From positions 17,080,001-17,144,000 of the forward strand of contig BSWB01000008.1 in NCBI GenBank assembly GCA_033239125.1: 64,000 nucleotides of DNA. Reading direction: 5' to 3'. The position numbers were made by a program, and so were the translations under genes. The stretch comes from Fagopyrum homotropicum (lineage: Eukaryota > Streptophyta > Magnoliopsida > Caryophyllales > Polygonaceae). The stretch's first letter is position 1, and every line of letters begins with the position of its first letter. Below the pieces are notes generated by a model. The model was given only the letters and a program-made list of their open reading frames with translations. It did no database searches and was not told the origin of the DNA. This document shows positions 21,835 through 31,589 of this stretch, piece after piece.

Positions 21835-21872
21835 ACACATACCATACACCGTCTAGCTAAAGACGATAAATT

Positions 21873-21896
21873 AAGCGCTTCTTGGGAGGCAACCCA
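21873..21896 (+). promoter_or_regulatory. Conserved 24-bp post-pol box with stem-loop (Ath-1)
   Basis: Starts AAGCGCTT (a palindrome) and continues into TGGG-AGGCAA-CCCA, a short stem with a six-base loop. The 24 bases are identical 36 bp after pol in Ath-2 (49088-49111) and in Ath-3 (complement of 40563-40586), though neighbouring sequence has diverged. In Ath-2 and Ath-3 the stem extends to CTTGGG/CCCAAG. Function unknown. Confidence 0.75.
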
Positions 21897-22119
21897 TGAT
21901 AGTATAGTTTTTCACCCTTTTATCACTTAGTTAGAGTAGATTAATTGTTTTGCTTCTTTGTTTTCGTTTTTATTTGTTCCTCGATGCACTCTTGGTTTGT
22001 CGTGTCATTAATCGCAGGAAATTAGGTTCAACTCGAGAGATCCATGGAAAAAGGGAGCACAAATCAGTTAAATCTTCAAGATCCATGAAGAATAAGGAAG
22101 GAAATCGAGACACACTAAG

Positions 22120-22380
22120 TAAATCGTCCGATTCAAGAGCAGAGCAAGGCGATTTTTGACAACAGGAAGAAAAATCGACCTGGAGATCGACCTGCCCAAT
22201 TAAATCGTTCGATTTCCTATGTGTTCAGAGAAAAATCGAGTTACCCAAAATAAATCGTCCGATTCAGAAGCAGAGCAAGGCGATTTTTGACAACAGGAAG
22301 AAAAATCGACCTGAAGATCGACCCATCGAATTAAATCGTCCGATTTTCTTTGGATCCAGAGAAAAATCGCCCCGACGATT
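22120..22380 (+). repeat. ~131-bp tandem duplication of AATCG-rich sequence (Ath-1)
   Basis: Two units begin near 22122 and 22253 with AAATCGTCCGATTC. Each carries GCAAGGCGATTTTTGACAAC, AAAAATCGACCTG and AATTAAATCGTNCGATTT. It concentrates the AATCG/CGATT dyad that is also found in the Ath-1 LTRs and in the linker between protease and RT. Confidence 0.8.
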
Positions 22381-22427
22381 AAATCGACCCTATAAATCGT
22401 CCGATTTTCTTCACAGTTTCTCGACTC

Positions 22428-22435
22428 TATATAAA
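22428..22435 (+). promoter_or_regulatory. TATA-like site in Ath-1 3' region
   Basis: TATATAAA is followed by a pyrimidine-rich tract with CTTCTTCATTCC. It lies 594 bp after the pol stop. It corresponds in place to TATAAAA at 49414 in Ath-2 and TACAAAA (minus strand, 40244-40250) in Ath-3. In Ath-1 no third ORF follows, so it may be a relic. Confidence 0.45.
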
Positions 22436-23106
22436 GACTCAACACTCGATCTTCTTCATTCCACAACTTACAACTCTCGATTTCCCCCTTCTCAAGAATG
22501 CCGAAAATCGCCCTCAACCTACAATCCTCATTCCTTCATCATTTTGAGTGATTCTTGGCTCCAAACTGAAGCATTTTCAACAAGGAACAAGGATCTAGCA
22601 ACAACAAGCACGGCAATCGACTCCTCCACAAGGAATTCAGGTTTTTCCTTCCAAAAACCTAAGTTTCTAATTCAAATTGAAGTTTGCTTAGGAAGTGTTT
22701 GTTTGCTGGAATTGATTGAGGAATCTGCTTAGGAATCATTATAGGAGACTGTATGTGGTGATTGCTTGAACAGAACTTTACAAAATTGAGAGAATCGTTG
22801 AAATCGAGAGAAAAATCGACCCCCTCAGGAAAAATCGAGCCGACGAAAAAATCGGGCAGAAAACTCGGCCGATTTTTTTGAAAAATCGGTCGATTTTTTC
22901 AAAAAAAAAAAAAAAAAATTTTTCCTTCGGAAATTTTTTGTTCGGCCAAAAGACGTTCCCCTTCTTCATTCTTCGACACCGATTGGAATATCCGGAGTTC
23001 CCTATTGAGCTTATATAGACTCCCACCATCACCACTCAATGAATGATTCGCCATGTCTGATTCGCCATCTTACATTGTGAGTATCCTTTTCATCCTTTTC
23101 TTTTCT

Positions 23107-23126
23107 TCACATTGGGGACAATGTGA
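23107..23126 (+). promoter_or_regulatory. GGGA-loop hairpin in Ath-1 3' region
   Basis: TCACATTG-GGGA-CAATGTGA forms a perfect 8-bp stem with a four-base loop. Shorter stems with a GGA loop but other stem bases occur at the same place in Ath-3 (38340-38352, minus strand) and Ath-2 (60806-60816). It is followed by TAAGTATGGGG, which resembles the polypurine tract at 24264-24298. Confidence 0.7.
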
Positions 23127-23627
23127 GTTTTAAGTATGGGGTGGAGGTATTTGCAATACCATTTGCATGTTTTATGTCTTGCATCATATGATTTGAAAAT
23201 TTTGAAAATTTAAAAAAAAAAAATTTGTGCTTCTAGGATGGATATGATCTCTATGATGAACATTGTTTTGTGGAATAGCTATGATGATTTGATATGCTTG
23301 AATTGATTTATGACATATGTGGGATTTGAATACTTTGTTAGAATTTCATGCATGTTTTATAATTTGCTTTCATTCTAAATCATGTTGAGTATTGAAGGTT
23401 GAAACCGCATGATAAGTTCTTGCACTTCTTATTGATATGATTAAGGCACCTCGATTTTCTTGCTTCTTTCCTTATTCATTTAGCCCCTCAATAAAATAAT
23501 TGCCTTCCCTACCTATCCGGGAACTAGGAAGAGTTGAGTTTTGGCATGTTTGATGTGGGAGGGCCATGAAAGCAAATGCTTGCATTCAAAAGTATAGAAA
23601 ATTGTAGGTTTGGGGAAGTCAATCTTG

Positions 23628-23795
23628 ATGATGAGTAACTCGGCACCATTCACATAGCCGGGTGTTTGTATCTTGCCAAAGTCGGATTGAGCGATATTCC
23701 TAACGGATTATGGTATGTGCATCAAGGGTTTGAGGCATCTCAAAATTGAGAAACGCCGATCTTCTAGGCTTCGGTTTTTGTGCACCGCTGTCCAT
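23628..23795 (+). other. Highly conserved noncoding block (Ath-1 copy)
   Basis: About 168 bp starting GATGAGTAACTCGGCACC and ending CTGTCCAT. It has no open frame but is very similar in Ath-2 (61511-61678) and in Ath-3 (37452-37624, minus strand), far more than the flanks. It includes a possible stem TTTGAG-GCAT-CTCAAA near 23729-23744. The level of conservation suggests a cis-acting RNA or DNA element. Confidence 0.7.
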
Positions 23796-24263
23796 ATTTC
23801 CAAAAAGTAAAGTCGAAAAAAAATTTTGTGCTAAAAAGGGAGAGCAAAGCTCTCAATGGTGGTTAGTTCAAATAGTAAAAAGAAAAAGAGTTTGTGTTGT
23901 TCCTTTTTCCCGGATTCATACACCACATTCCTTTATAAGTTTCCCACCTATTCACGTTTCTTGACATTTGCTTGAAAGACCTTAAGATCTTTGAGTATGT
24001 TGTTTGGCTTTGTGGTCTAAACTGGATTCCTCATGATTGATTTTGATATTTTGCAAGTTATGATGCATGTTATTATTTTCTTCCAAAGTGTGATTATCCT
24101 TTCCATGATATAATTCCTTTTGATCATATGATGATTTTCATTAGCTATTAAGCAACCATTTGAGAGTGATCTATGAATAGAAGCACAACCAAAATATTGT
24201 GGTTTTTCTTTATTTTTGCATATTCATAATCCATATCATCTTTTATTTTAAGTTTGAACCTTG

Positions 24264-24298
24264 TTTGGGGACAAGCAAGAGGCAAGTATGAGGTATTT
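24264..24298 (+). promoter_or_regulatory. Ath-1 polypurine tract region
   Basis: TTGGGGACAAGCAAGAGG followed by CAAGTATGAGGTATTTT directly precedes the 3' LTR. The same layout precedes the Ath-2 3' LTR (near 62133-62167) and, in reverse, the Ath-3 3' LTR (36964-37005). It would prime plus-strand DNA synthesis. Confidence 0.7.
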
Positions 24299-25939
24299 TG
24301 ATGACATGAATTATGACCTATTTTTAGGCATGTATTTATATAGATTTTCCCTTTATTTTGCATGCATAGACATACATTCATGGCATTTATGGTTATATTC
24401 ACCTACTTTGCAAGAATAGAGGTCTACACAGAGTTTTATTGCATTTGTAGGTAATTTGGCGAATTATGGAGCGAAATAGCATATTTAAGGATTAAGCCTT
24501 GAAGCGGGAAAAAAAGGAGCAATAAAAGGAAGTTAGGACGCGCCAAAGTATCTTTTGATACCGTCTGACGCGGCCCAAAGTATTCTCTGATACCGTCGGA
24601 CGCGGCCCAAAGTATTCTCTGATACCGTCGGACGTGCCAAAGTATTTTCTGATACCTTATGACGCGGCCCAAAGTATCTTCTGATACCAGCGGATTTGAC
24701 TTCTTTTCAGCCCAAATATTTAGGGTTTTATCTTTAAAACCCTAGATATATCCCTAGATAGATTGGAGAGCCTTCAACATTGAAGGGAGGACGGTGACAG
24801 CCCCGGGACTTGGAGTCAAATTCTCCAAAGGGAGATTAGAGGCCGCAGCGGGAAATCTTTACACGTTTGAGAGGAATTGAAGATTCTTGGAAGGAGATTG
24901 AAGGACTCTTTGCCGGAAAGCTAATCTTGATTCTAGTTGTGAGATTTCTTTGTTCATTGAAATACTTGTTGTTTTTGAGCACGAATTTGAGTTGTTTAGG
25001 AGATACATTGAGTTGTTTTGACAATTGTTTACAGATTTGAAGCTTATTGGAATTCTTTATTCAAGATTTGACTTCTTTGCGATTTTTCTCTTCATAATTA
25101 ATTTGATTCGTTTTTGAAAATGGTTGGCTAAAACCTTTGTGATTCAAACATTAGATGATGATAGACTGAACTCATTCAAACATTAGGACCCTGAGAGTTT
25201 AGATTTTAGTTTTGCGATAAACAGGAAAATCGGGCTTTTCTTGGGGAAAATCGACCGATTTTCTTATGAACAGGGCGATTTATTCTTCTGACGAACTTTA
25301 ATTGAACCAATCTTTAATCAAAACTAATCCTTGCCTAAATCCCAACCTTGATTAACCTTTCTACCCTCTAATTGAATGTATGAAGGCACTTCAAACCTGT
25401 TTCTACATTTAATAGATTAAGATTTCAAGATTTGGGTAATAAAGAGACTCAACATCCTTTATTAAGATTTTAATTGTGCTTGCTAATCTTTACTTTGGAG
25501 AGTCATATCCTGGAGTTTTAGATAGTTAGTTTGAACATAATTCTTGTCTTTAGATCTTTCTATATTGCAGCCTCAACAACCCTTATAGAGAGAATCTTTA
25601 GATTAGTCATATGGGTTTCGGAACTTCATCGTACGAATCCTACCTTTGAACATTTAATCTTGACAATATAAACTCTGTCCTACATCTATAGAAGTGTCTT
25701 GAATTGAAAGCCGAAATCGGATACTTGAATCCTTGGAATCATTTCCCTCTTTATCAATCACAAAAGCTTTTACACTTTCGCTAGATAATTGACTTTGAAT
25801 TTATTCTCACCAAATCCCTGAGTTCGACTCTGGAATTCTTACCTCACTACAGCCGATCCGTACACTACGGGTTCGCTTTGCTTTTGAGTTCTAGATATAA
25901 ATATTAAGACTTTATTTGCACACACTTTTTGGGCGAACA
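24299..25939 (+). repeat. Ath-1 3' LTR (1641 bp)
   Basis: Direct repeat of 12-1672, ending GCGAACA, followed at once by the right target duplication GAAGG (25940-25944). It carries the same minisatellite (about 24537-24692) and the dyad near 25247-25263. Confidence 0.93.
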
Positions 25940-26542
25940 GAAGGGCATTTCCAAATTATTGTTATCGATTGCAGATACTTCTTGGTAAATAACTTGTAGT
26001 TGACATTGCATTTTGTTCAAGTCCATGGCTGACGCTTTGAAGCGATTCTTATAATCCTTAACGAATTCTTCATTGATGTCCGTCTCTTTCGACAACACCA
26101 TCCCATCACTTTTGGTGATCGTTGAGATAATTTTTTTTATTTCTTCGACCCGTAGCTTTTCTGTGATGAAATTTTGTATTCTTATCACCAAATTGGAGAT
26201 TTTTTTGCTTTAGCTCGTTGCATCCAATATTTATTTTGATATTCCACCAAACAATCCCTTTTCTTACTAATTCTGCCTATTTTGTCATTAATAGTTTGGT
26301 CATAATTTGAGAAACTTTGTTTTTGCAGCCCTTCCAGTGCTTCATCTACTTTTTGAAGTTGTTTGTTAATGTTACCAAAATTTTCTCGACTCCATTAATT
26401 TTTGTTTGAGAAGTTTTGTTTTCTTTGCTAGATTAAACATGTGTGACCCTTTGACTTGTAATGGGTTCTCCATACCTGTTTGACTAGGTTTTCACAATCT
26501 TGTCTAAGCGTCCACATTGTTTCAAATCTAAACGGTTTGTTC
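25940..26542 (-). pseudogene. LINE ORF2 linker between endonuclease and RT, decayed
   Basis: Minus-strand reading across frames gives FRFETMWTLRQDC and YWMQRAKAK, then FGDKNTKFHHRKATGRRN and VIYQEVSAIDNNNLEMPF. These match the spacer of plant LINEs, where WLK-GD-NTKFFH and a short motif before the RT are typical. Several stops and shifts are present. It is cut by Ath-1 at 25939/25940. Confidence 0.65.
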
Positions 26543-27260
26543 TTAATGTTGTTGGAATCTTGGATATAAAAGGATATCATACAATGATCCGAGTTTGTGA
26601 AAACATGGAATTCTGGTGTGTATAGTTGGATATTCTTGGATGATTTTGAGTGAAGTCATCACTCTATCTAATTTTTCATATATATTATTATCGCCATCTT
26701 TCTTTTTTTTCCACGTAAATATATTTCCTTTAGTGGGCAAATCTCCAAGGCTAAATTGACTCGAAAACTGTAACAATCTCTCAAACTTACAACTAGCTGG
26801 CATCACTCCACCCTTCTTGTCTGTAGGTTCCAATAACTCATTAAAATCACCAATAATAATCATCGGAATTTTTATATTGTTCATTTCATTCTTTAATTGT
26901 GTCTAGAATGGGTTTTTCAGTTGTTCGTTCGGTGGAGCGTAAATGAAAATAATCATAGCTTCGAAATTCGTATTTAAATTTGTATGTTTTACAAATAAAT
27001 ATCGTTCAGCTGATTTAATTATCTCTATTTTTTTGCCTTTGATTTGATATTCTTTCCAGAGTAGACATAGACCACCCACAAAACCCATCGCCGGTATAAA
27101 CCATTTTATCAAAACCCGCGTTCTTCCATAACCTATCTTCATGCCCGTCTTTAGTTTTAGTCTCTGCCAACATAATCATTTGAATGTGTTCATTCTTACA
27201 TGTAATGTTTAAATTGGTCCAAAAATTCTTTTTCTTCATTCCCCTAGAGTTCTAGAAAGC
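26543..27260 (-). pseudogene. LINE ORF2 endonuclease domain, frameshifted
   Basis: Three overlapping frames together give an apurinic/apyrimidinic-type endonuclease. The start has NSRGMKKK and LAETKTKDG (27015-27260); then the frame shifts to GFVGGLCLLWKE and FIYAPPNEQ (26903-27110); then IIIGDFNELL, KKGG and FTWKKKKDG with a final EKLDRVMTS (26620-26884). These match the N-terminal, GDFNE and LDR motifs of plant L1 endonucleases. At least two frameshifts make it non-functional. Confidence 0.75.
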
Positions 27261-27318
27261 AATCTTCATTTTACACGTTGATATAAAATTGGGTGTTTAA
27301 TTCCCCTTATTTCCAGAT

Positions 27319-28530
27319 TCAATTTTTTTCTTTCCAACTGATTAACATAAAATCATGATACCTCCAAATGTTTCGAAACCATGGCTTAACCCACAGTGAG
27401 AAGCGACTCATATTTGCGATAATTATAATTATCACTAAGCGATTCACGTGTTGATATTGTGTTTTTATGTTACCCTCTGCCATACTAAATTTGTAATTAC
27501 TCCCTTTATTAAATTTTTCATCAATATTTACTATTATATGAGATTTATTATCCACCCCTGTTTTCTGGTGCAAAGCACACTCAAAAGAAAACGCATCAGT
27601 TACATTTTTTCCCAATAAAATAGTGGGAATGAGAGACTTCAACACTCTACCCGGTAATGAACACAATTTAGGGTAACAATTGTCATTCAACTTGTTTGTG
27701 CTGAATCCATAAAATACTAACACAAGAGTACTTTGCATATTGAGTCTACATCCTGTATTAGAACACAAATGTTCTTCCTTTAGTATAACATTAGTACAAA
27801 CTTGTCCAAGTAGTTGATTGTCGTTGTCCATAGCTTTTCTTGATCTTAACTGAGCTTTACTTTTCCGATTTTCTTCCAAATCTGAAACAACCACCAACTG
27901 ACCTGCACTCCATACAGATAAACAGTAGACAACCCATTTATTCAACCATAACCAATTAGTCATTACAGCATGAATTATATCCTCATCAGTATCAGTCCAG
28001 ATTTCAATGGATATGTTGACTACATACCATTCATGATTCTTTGTGCTGATTCTTTGCTTAAAACGACTCCAAGTTTGTAATTTTTTTAGAATTAATTCCG
28101 TTGTTCCTCCAAGATCTCCTAATATCCATGTTTTTGTTAGTCTTACGCCATTAGGCTTGCTATTGTTCCAATGAGAAGTCCTAAACACCAAGTAGTAAAA
28201 AATTGAGAAAAGGGAGAAACTGACAGTGAAATATTCGTTTTTCACTTTAGCTTGAGACTTGAGGTATTCCTCTAGAAGTGGTTGTTCAAATTGATTGCCT
28301 TTGTTCATGGATTCACTATTGTTGTTCTCATCTGGAGATTGTTCAACATTTTTCATAGTGTGTTTCGATTTGTAAAAGTGTTTATAGAAAAAGAAGATAA
28401 AATAGTATTCAGTTTGATAATGTTGTGATTTTTTCTGAGTTACCATATTACTATTATATAGGCAAGGTATTTCAACATCTAGCCTACATTTCATGGCAAC
28501 AACAACATCAAGAAGACATATATCCAACAT
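27319..28530 (-). CDS. Unassigned 403-codon open frame in the LINE ORF1 position
   Basis: A single frame of 403 codons lies just upstream of the LINE endonuclease on the same strand. I do not recognise a domain: there is no zinc knuckle, and RRM or DUF4283 motifs are not evident. It has Ile-rich and Asn-rich stretches and low-complexity character. It could be remnant ORF1 or a chance open frame in AT-rich DNA. The length is notable beside the broken endonuclease, but codon-level evidence of selection is lacking. Confidence 0.25.
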   Translation of the reverse strand: MLDICLLDVVVAMKCRLDVEIPCLYNSNMVTQKKSQHYQTEYYFIFFFYKHFYKSKHTMKNVEQSPDENNNSESMNKGNQFEQPLLEEYLKSQAKVKNEYFTVSFSLFSIFYYLVFRTSHWNNSKPNGVRLTKTWILGDLGGTTELILKKLQTWSRFKQRISTKNHEWYVVNISIEIWTDTDEDIIHAVMTNWLWLNKWVVYCLSVWSAGQLVVVSDLEENRKSKAQLRSRKAMDNDNQLLGQVCTNVILKEEHLCSNTGCRLNMQSTLVLVFYGFSTNKLNDNCYPKLCSLPGRVLKSLIPTILLGKNVTDAFSFECALHQKTGVDNKSHIIVNIDEKFNKGSNYKFSMAEGNIKTQYQHVNRLVIIIIIANMSRFSLWVKPWFRNIWRYHDFMLISWKEKN

Positions 28531-28995
28531 TTATGCAGATTGAAACTTATTCTATGTTCTAGGCATTCAAACTTAGTATAGTAAATCAGATGTCTAATAT
28601 GTCTAAAATGTTTCGACTGAGTACCCTTTTGGAAGGTAATCAAACGCAATTGGCTTCTCCAAACAGTCTTCCAAGCAGCCTTGTGCGAAATAGACATCTT
28701 CATCTTCCTCCTCTCTAGACTGTTGTGCTTTAAACTTAATTTAGGGTTATAGCTCCTCTTCACCACTGTGTCAGGACCGTCAACCCTTCCTTCTAAATCC
28801 ATCCTACTGCATCTTTTTGATGGGTTCCGAGATGTTCATATAGATCTCGAACCTTTTTCCCCAAATTTGTCTTTGAGATTCGGTCGACCCAGTCTGTAAA
28901 TGTCTTCCAACGTCTCTTCTTTCTTGGCCAGCAAAACCAAGCTCTCCTCTTTTGTGGCTTCGCCTTTTCCGTTTCCGGTTACTCCAGTACCACAA

Positions 28996-29299
28996 ATTTG
29001 AGTGTGTCTATGTGTTTTGGGGATAGGGTTGGTCCAACTTTGTTTGAAATCGGTGGATTAGAGTGTTGTGTTAGTATCATCGTCAAATGGGATTTGAAGT
29101 GGCTAGGGTTTACGGGTGAGCGGTTGAGCGTTGGGATGTTCATACCCTCAGCGCGTGATGGCGCGTTCATTTGAAGCGGCTAGGGTTTTCAGGGAGTCTC
29201 GTTAGTGAACTACTATAAATTTGTGTGTGAACTACTATAAATTTGTGTGAGTTGTCTTTTTTATTTGTTGAATTATATTTTTCTCATAATTCTGCACAA
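28996..29299. other. Junction between LINE and copia element, with short direct repeats
   Basis: Contains AAGTGGCTAGGGTTT and AAGCGGCTAGGGTTT about 78 bp apart, and two adjacent copies of GTGAACTACTATAAATTTGT (29205-29250). It may hold the end of the copia 5' LTR, which should finish just before the primer site at about 29303, but I could not find a matching second LTR in the window and do not set a start. Confidence 0.4.
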
Positions 29300-29369
29300 C
29301 AAATTGGTATTAGAGTTTTGAGTTATTTAGTGTTTTGTAAAATGGAAAAAAAGATGTCTTGTTTCAACA

Positions 29370-29435
29370 CCAACATTGAAAGTTCAAAAGAGGAATAATT
29401 TCAGTTTGTGGCAAATCAAGATTCGAGCTTTGCTA
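29370..29435 (+). pseudogene. Copia gag N-terminal fragment
   Basis: Reads FSLWQIKIRALL, the usual start of copia gag, with an upstream frame disrupted by a stop. It is interrupted at 29435 by the insertion 29436-30837 and resumes after a duplicated AGCTTTGCTA. Confidence 0.65.
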
Positions 29436-30837
29436 GGGTCCTTTTCCGGTAAGGCACATAATTAGGGTAGGGTTGTGAGGCGGAATCTGGACCATATATT
29501 ACAATAATAATCAATGGCTGGATGGAAGGATAATATTACAAGGCTGACGGTGACAAAATTGTATATATCTCACAACTTCAATTTGGGAGAAATCACGACA
29601 GATTGACGCAACGTATTAACGAACAAGCTCCCTCTTGCTTTCATGGCTATGGATGGATGTTGTTGCTGAATCTCAAGCTTGAGAGAGAGAAATCAGACAC
29701 GAAGCTTGATCGAAATCCATCTACTCTCCATCTTCTATGAGAAGCTTTAACGAGATCCAACAAGAACACTAATTAGGGTTTTTGTTTTCATTTTCCCTCT
29801 TGCAAATCATGGATTTCGGTGGGTTGAAACATCAAATTACTATTTTGTTTTGTTGTAGTTGTTAGTTTGTAGTTCTTATTGAGTTTGTGAAGTTTTAATT
29901 TCATTAGATTGATGTTATTTCAAACTTGAGATTTTAAGGTCTAACAATGGAGTTTTAAGGTCTAACAATGGTGTTTTACAGACCAACAATGGAGTTTTCA
30001 CATATTTAATGGGTTGAATTGGGGTGTTGTTGAGAATGTGCCTTACGACAAGTCATGAACTAATCTGATGTGCTATACGAACTAGTACTAATTGTACCGT
30101 GCACTATTATTTGTAATACAATGAACTACTTCTTGTTGTAATGGGAACTACTCTTTGGAGCTTCTTTTTTTTGGAGCTTCTTTATCATCACTCTACATCA
30201 TTGATAAACTACTAGCTCATAATTTTAGAGCTTCTATTTTTAAAAGCATAAACTACTTTAAATGTCATGAACTACTTGTTTACAAATTATGAACTACTCT
30301 TATTTATATGATGGACTACTCTTATATATATTGTGAACTACTCTCATAAAATTAATTAGTTGTTCTTATATTGTGAACTACTCTTATGTATATTGTGAAC
30401 TACTCTCATAAAATTAATTAGTTGCAACCCTTAATAGTGGATGGAGAGATTACCTTGTTTATCACCTCGATTTTGAACTTGCTTCTCACCTTCCATGGAG
30501 AGATGAATGGAAAGGTAAAAATCGCACTTAGAAGGAGCGCTGGAGTGAAAGATAGAGAGTCACCGAAATGGCTTACGAGAATCGCCGGAATGGCTTGCGA
30601 GAATCGCCAGAATGGCTTGCGAGAATCGCTGGAGAAACGTTTGGGAAGGAGAGAACGAAGTGGGACGAACGTCGTCTTCTATCGGGACTCACGAGAATAT
30701 GGAGGAGAAGAGTTAGCTATTTGCCCTATTTACCCCTAATATTCTACTAACATTACAAAAAACCTCATCCAGATCAACGGTTCAGATTTCCCGTTTTATC
30801 CGTACTATATAAATAGGGCCGTATTTGAACAAATACT
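29436..30837. mobile_element. 1.4-kb insertion in copia gag with 9-10 bp target duplication, possibly Mutator-like
   Basis: AGCTTTGCTA occurs at 29426-29435 and again at 30838-30847, exactly where copia gag is split, so this is a transposed segment with a 9-10 bp duplication. That length fits Mutator-like elements (9 bp). The ends show weak inverted similarity (GGAATCTGGACC near 29481 and, in reverse, GGAAATCTGAACCG near 30782), less than expected for a recent element. The interior has no credible transposase; it includes repeated GAACTACT words at 30240-30425. Class assignment is tentative. Confidence 0.5.
30240..30425 (+). repeat. GAACTACT repeats
   Basis: Seven or more copies of GAACTACT or GGACTACT spaced about 15-35 bp apart with AT-rich spacers. 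A ~60 bp unit ending CATAAAATTAATTAGTTG is duplicated (ends at about 30363 and 30424). The same word also occurs outside the insertion at 29205-29245. Confidence 0.65.
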
Positions 30838-31537
30838 AGCTTTGCTAAAACAACAAGGCTTCTAGGGGGCATTGGCAAGGAAGGAATCCGATAAGGAAAA
30901 AGGGATATGTTGTTGAGATGGCCACTCAGAGGATATATAAGACGCATTCGACCATCATGTTATGTATCGTAGATGATGTCTTATGTGAGGTTTCAGATTA
31001 GGATACCGCAACCAAACTGTGGTTCAAGTTGGATAACCTCTACATGAAGAATTCTCTCACCAACAAGTTACTTCTAAAGCAATGTCTGTTCAGGCCGCGA
31101 ATGCAAGAAGATAAGCAACTTCGTGAACACTTAGATCACTTAAACACAGTTCTTCCAAATTTGCTTAATATTGATGTTAAGATTGAGGACAAGGATGTTG
31201 CATTGATTCTGTTGGTGTCTTTGACGTCATCATATAAAAACTTTTTTCAGTCATTTGTTGTTGAAAAATACACTATTACTTTGGAAGACATCAAGTTTGC
31301 CCTTCTTACAAGTGAACTACGCACAAGGTGAACGAAAGTGGTGTAGGTAATTCCAATCAAGCATTTGGACTGTATACAAGCAGAGGCAAGGAACAAGGAA
31401 AATCAGGGAAGAAGGACAAGAAGTCGTCTTCTTTAAAAGATCCTAAGCCTAATGACGTCTACAACTACTGTAAGGACAAAGGAAATTGGAAGAATGAATG
31501 TCCTAAAAAGAAGAAGCTGATTTTGCAGCTGTTGTAA
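30838..31537 (+). pseudogene. Copia gag C-terminal part and degenerate zinc knuckle
   Basis: After the insertion the gag continues: KLWFKLDNLYMKNSLTNKLL and DLKQ-like text ending in TITLEDIKFALLTSELR, the UBN2-type gag of plant copia elements. An in-frame stop lies near 31000. A second frame (31328-31537) covers the nucleic-acid-binding region YNYCKDKGNWKNECPKKK, in which the first Cys and the His of the CX2CX4HX4C knuckle are altered. It was thus already decayed. Confidence 0.75.
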
Positions 31538-31589
31538 AAGATTAATAAAATCAAATGACGATATAACTTTGGTTGTTGGTGGACACACT

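Larger units (their letters stand above)
21835..24298 (+). other. Ath-1 noncoding 3' region between pol and 3' LTR
   Basis: About 2.46 kb with no credible ORF. In order it holds the conserved post-pol box (21873-21896), a ~131 bp tandem duplication rich in AATCG motifs (22120-22380), a TATA-like site (22428-22435), an A18 run (about 22902), a GGGA hairpin (23107-23126), a strongly conserved noncoding block (23628-23795), and the polypurine tract before 24299. The third ORF present here in Ath-2 and Ath-3 is missing, while the sequences around it remain. Confidence 0.8.
12..25939 (+). mobile_element. Ath-1: Athila-lineage Ty3/Gypsy LTR retrotransposon, complete but interrupted
   Basis: The element is bounded by LTRs at 12-1672 and 24299-25939, both starting TGATGACATG and ending GCGAACA, and is flanked by a perfect 5-bp duplication GAAGG (7-11 and 25940-25944). 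The primer site after the 5' LTR is the tRNA-Asp type (TGGCGCCGTTGCCGGGGA) typical of the Athila lineage. Gag-pol runs in one long frame, followed by a 2.4 kb noncoding 3' region and a polypurine tract. About 14.1 kb of foreign sequence (6650-20784, LARD-1 and its rearranged copies) splits the integrase; without it the element would be about 11.8 kb. I see no third (env-position) ORF in this element. LTRs are near-identical by eye, with scattered substitutions and one ~20 bp difference near 850-870, suggesting a fairly recent insertion. Confidence 0.93.
25940..28995 (-). mobile_element. Decayed LINE (plant L1 type), truncated by Ath-1
   Basis: On the minus strand this is an L1-type non-LTR element reading from about 28995 down to 25940, where Ath-1 inserted. 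The APE-type endonuclease is readable in broken frames between 27260 and 26550, followed by the linker before RT. The RT itself lies beyond the left window edge. The region from 27300 to 28995 is where ORF1 would be, but I could not assign it. The 5' end of the LINE is not defined; I place it near 28995 only because minus-strand frames of LINE-like composition stop there. Confidence 0.7.
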
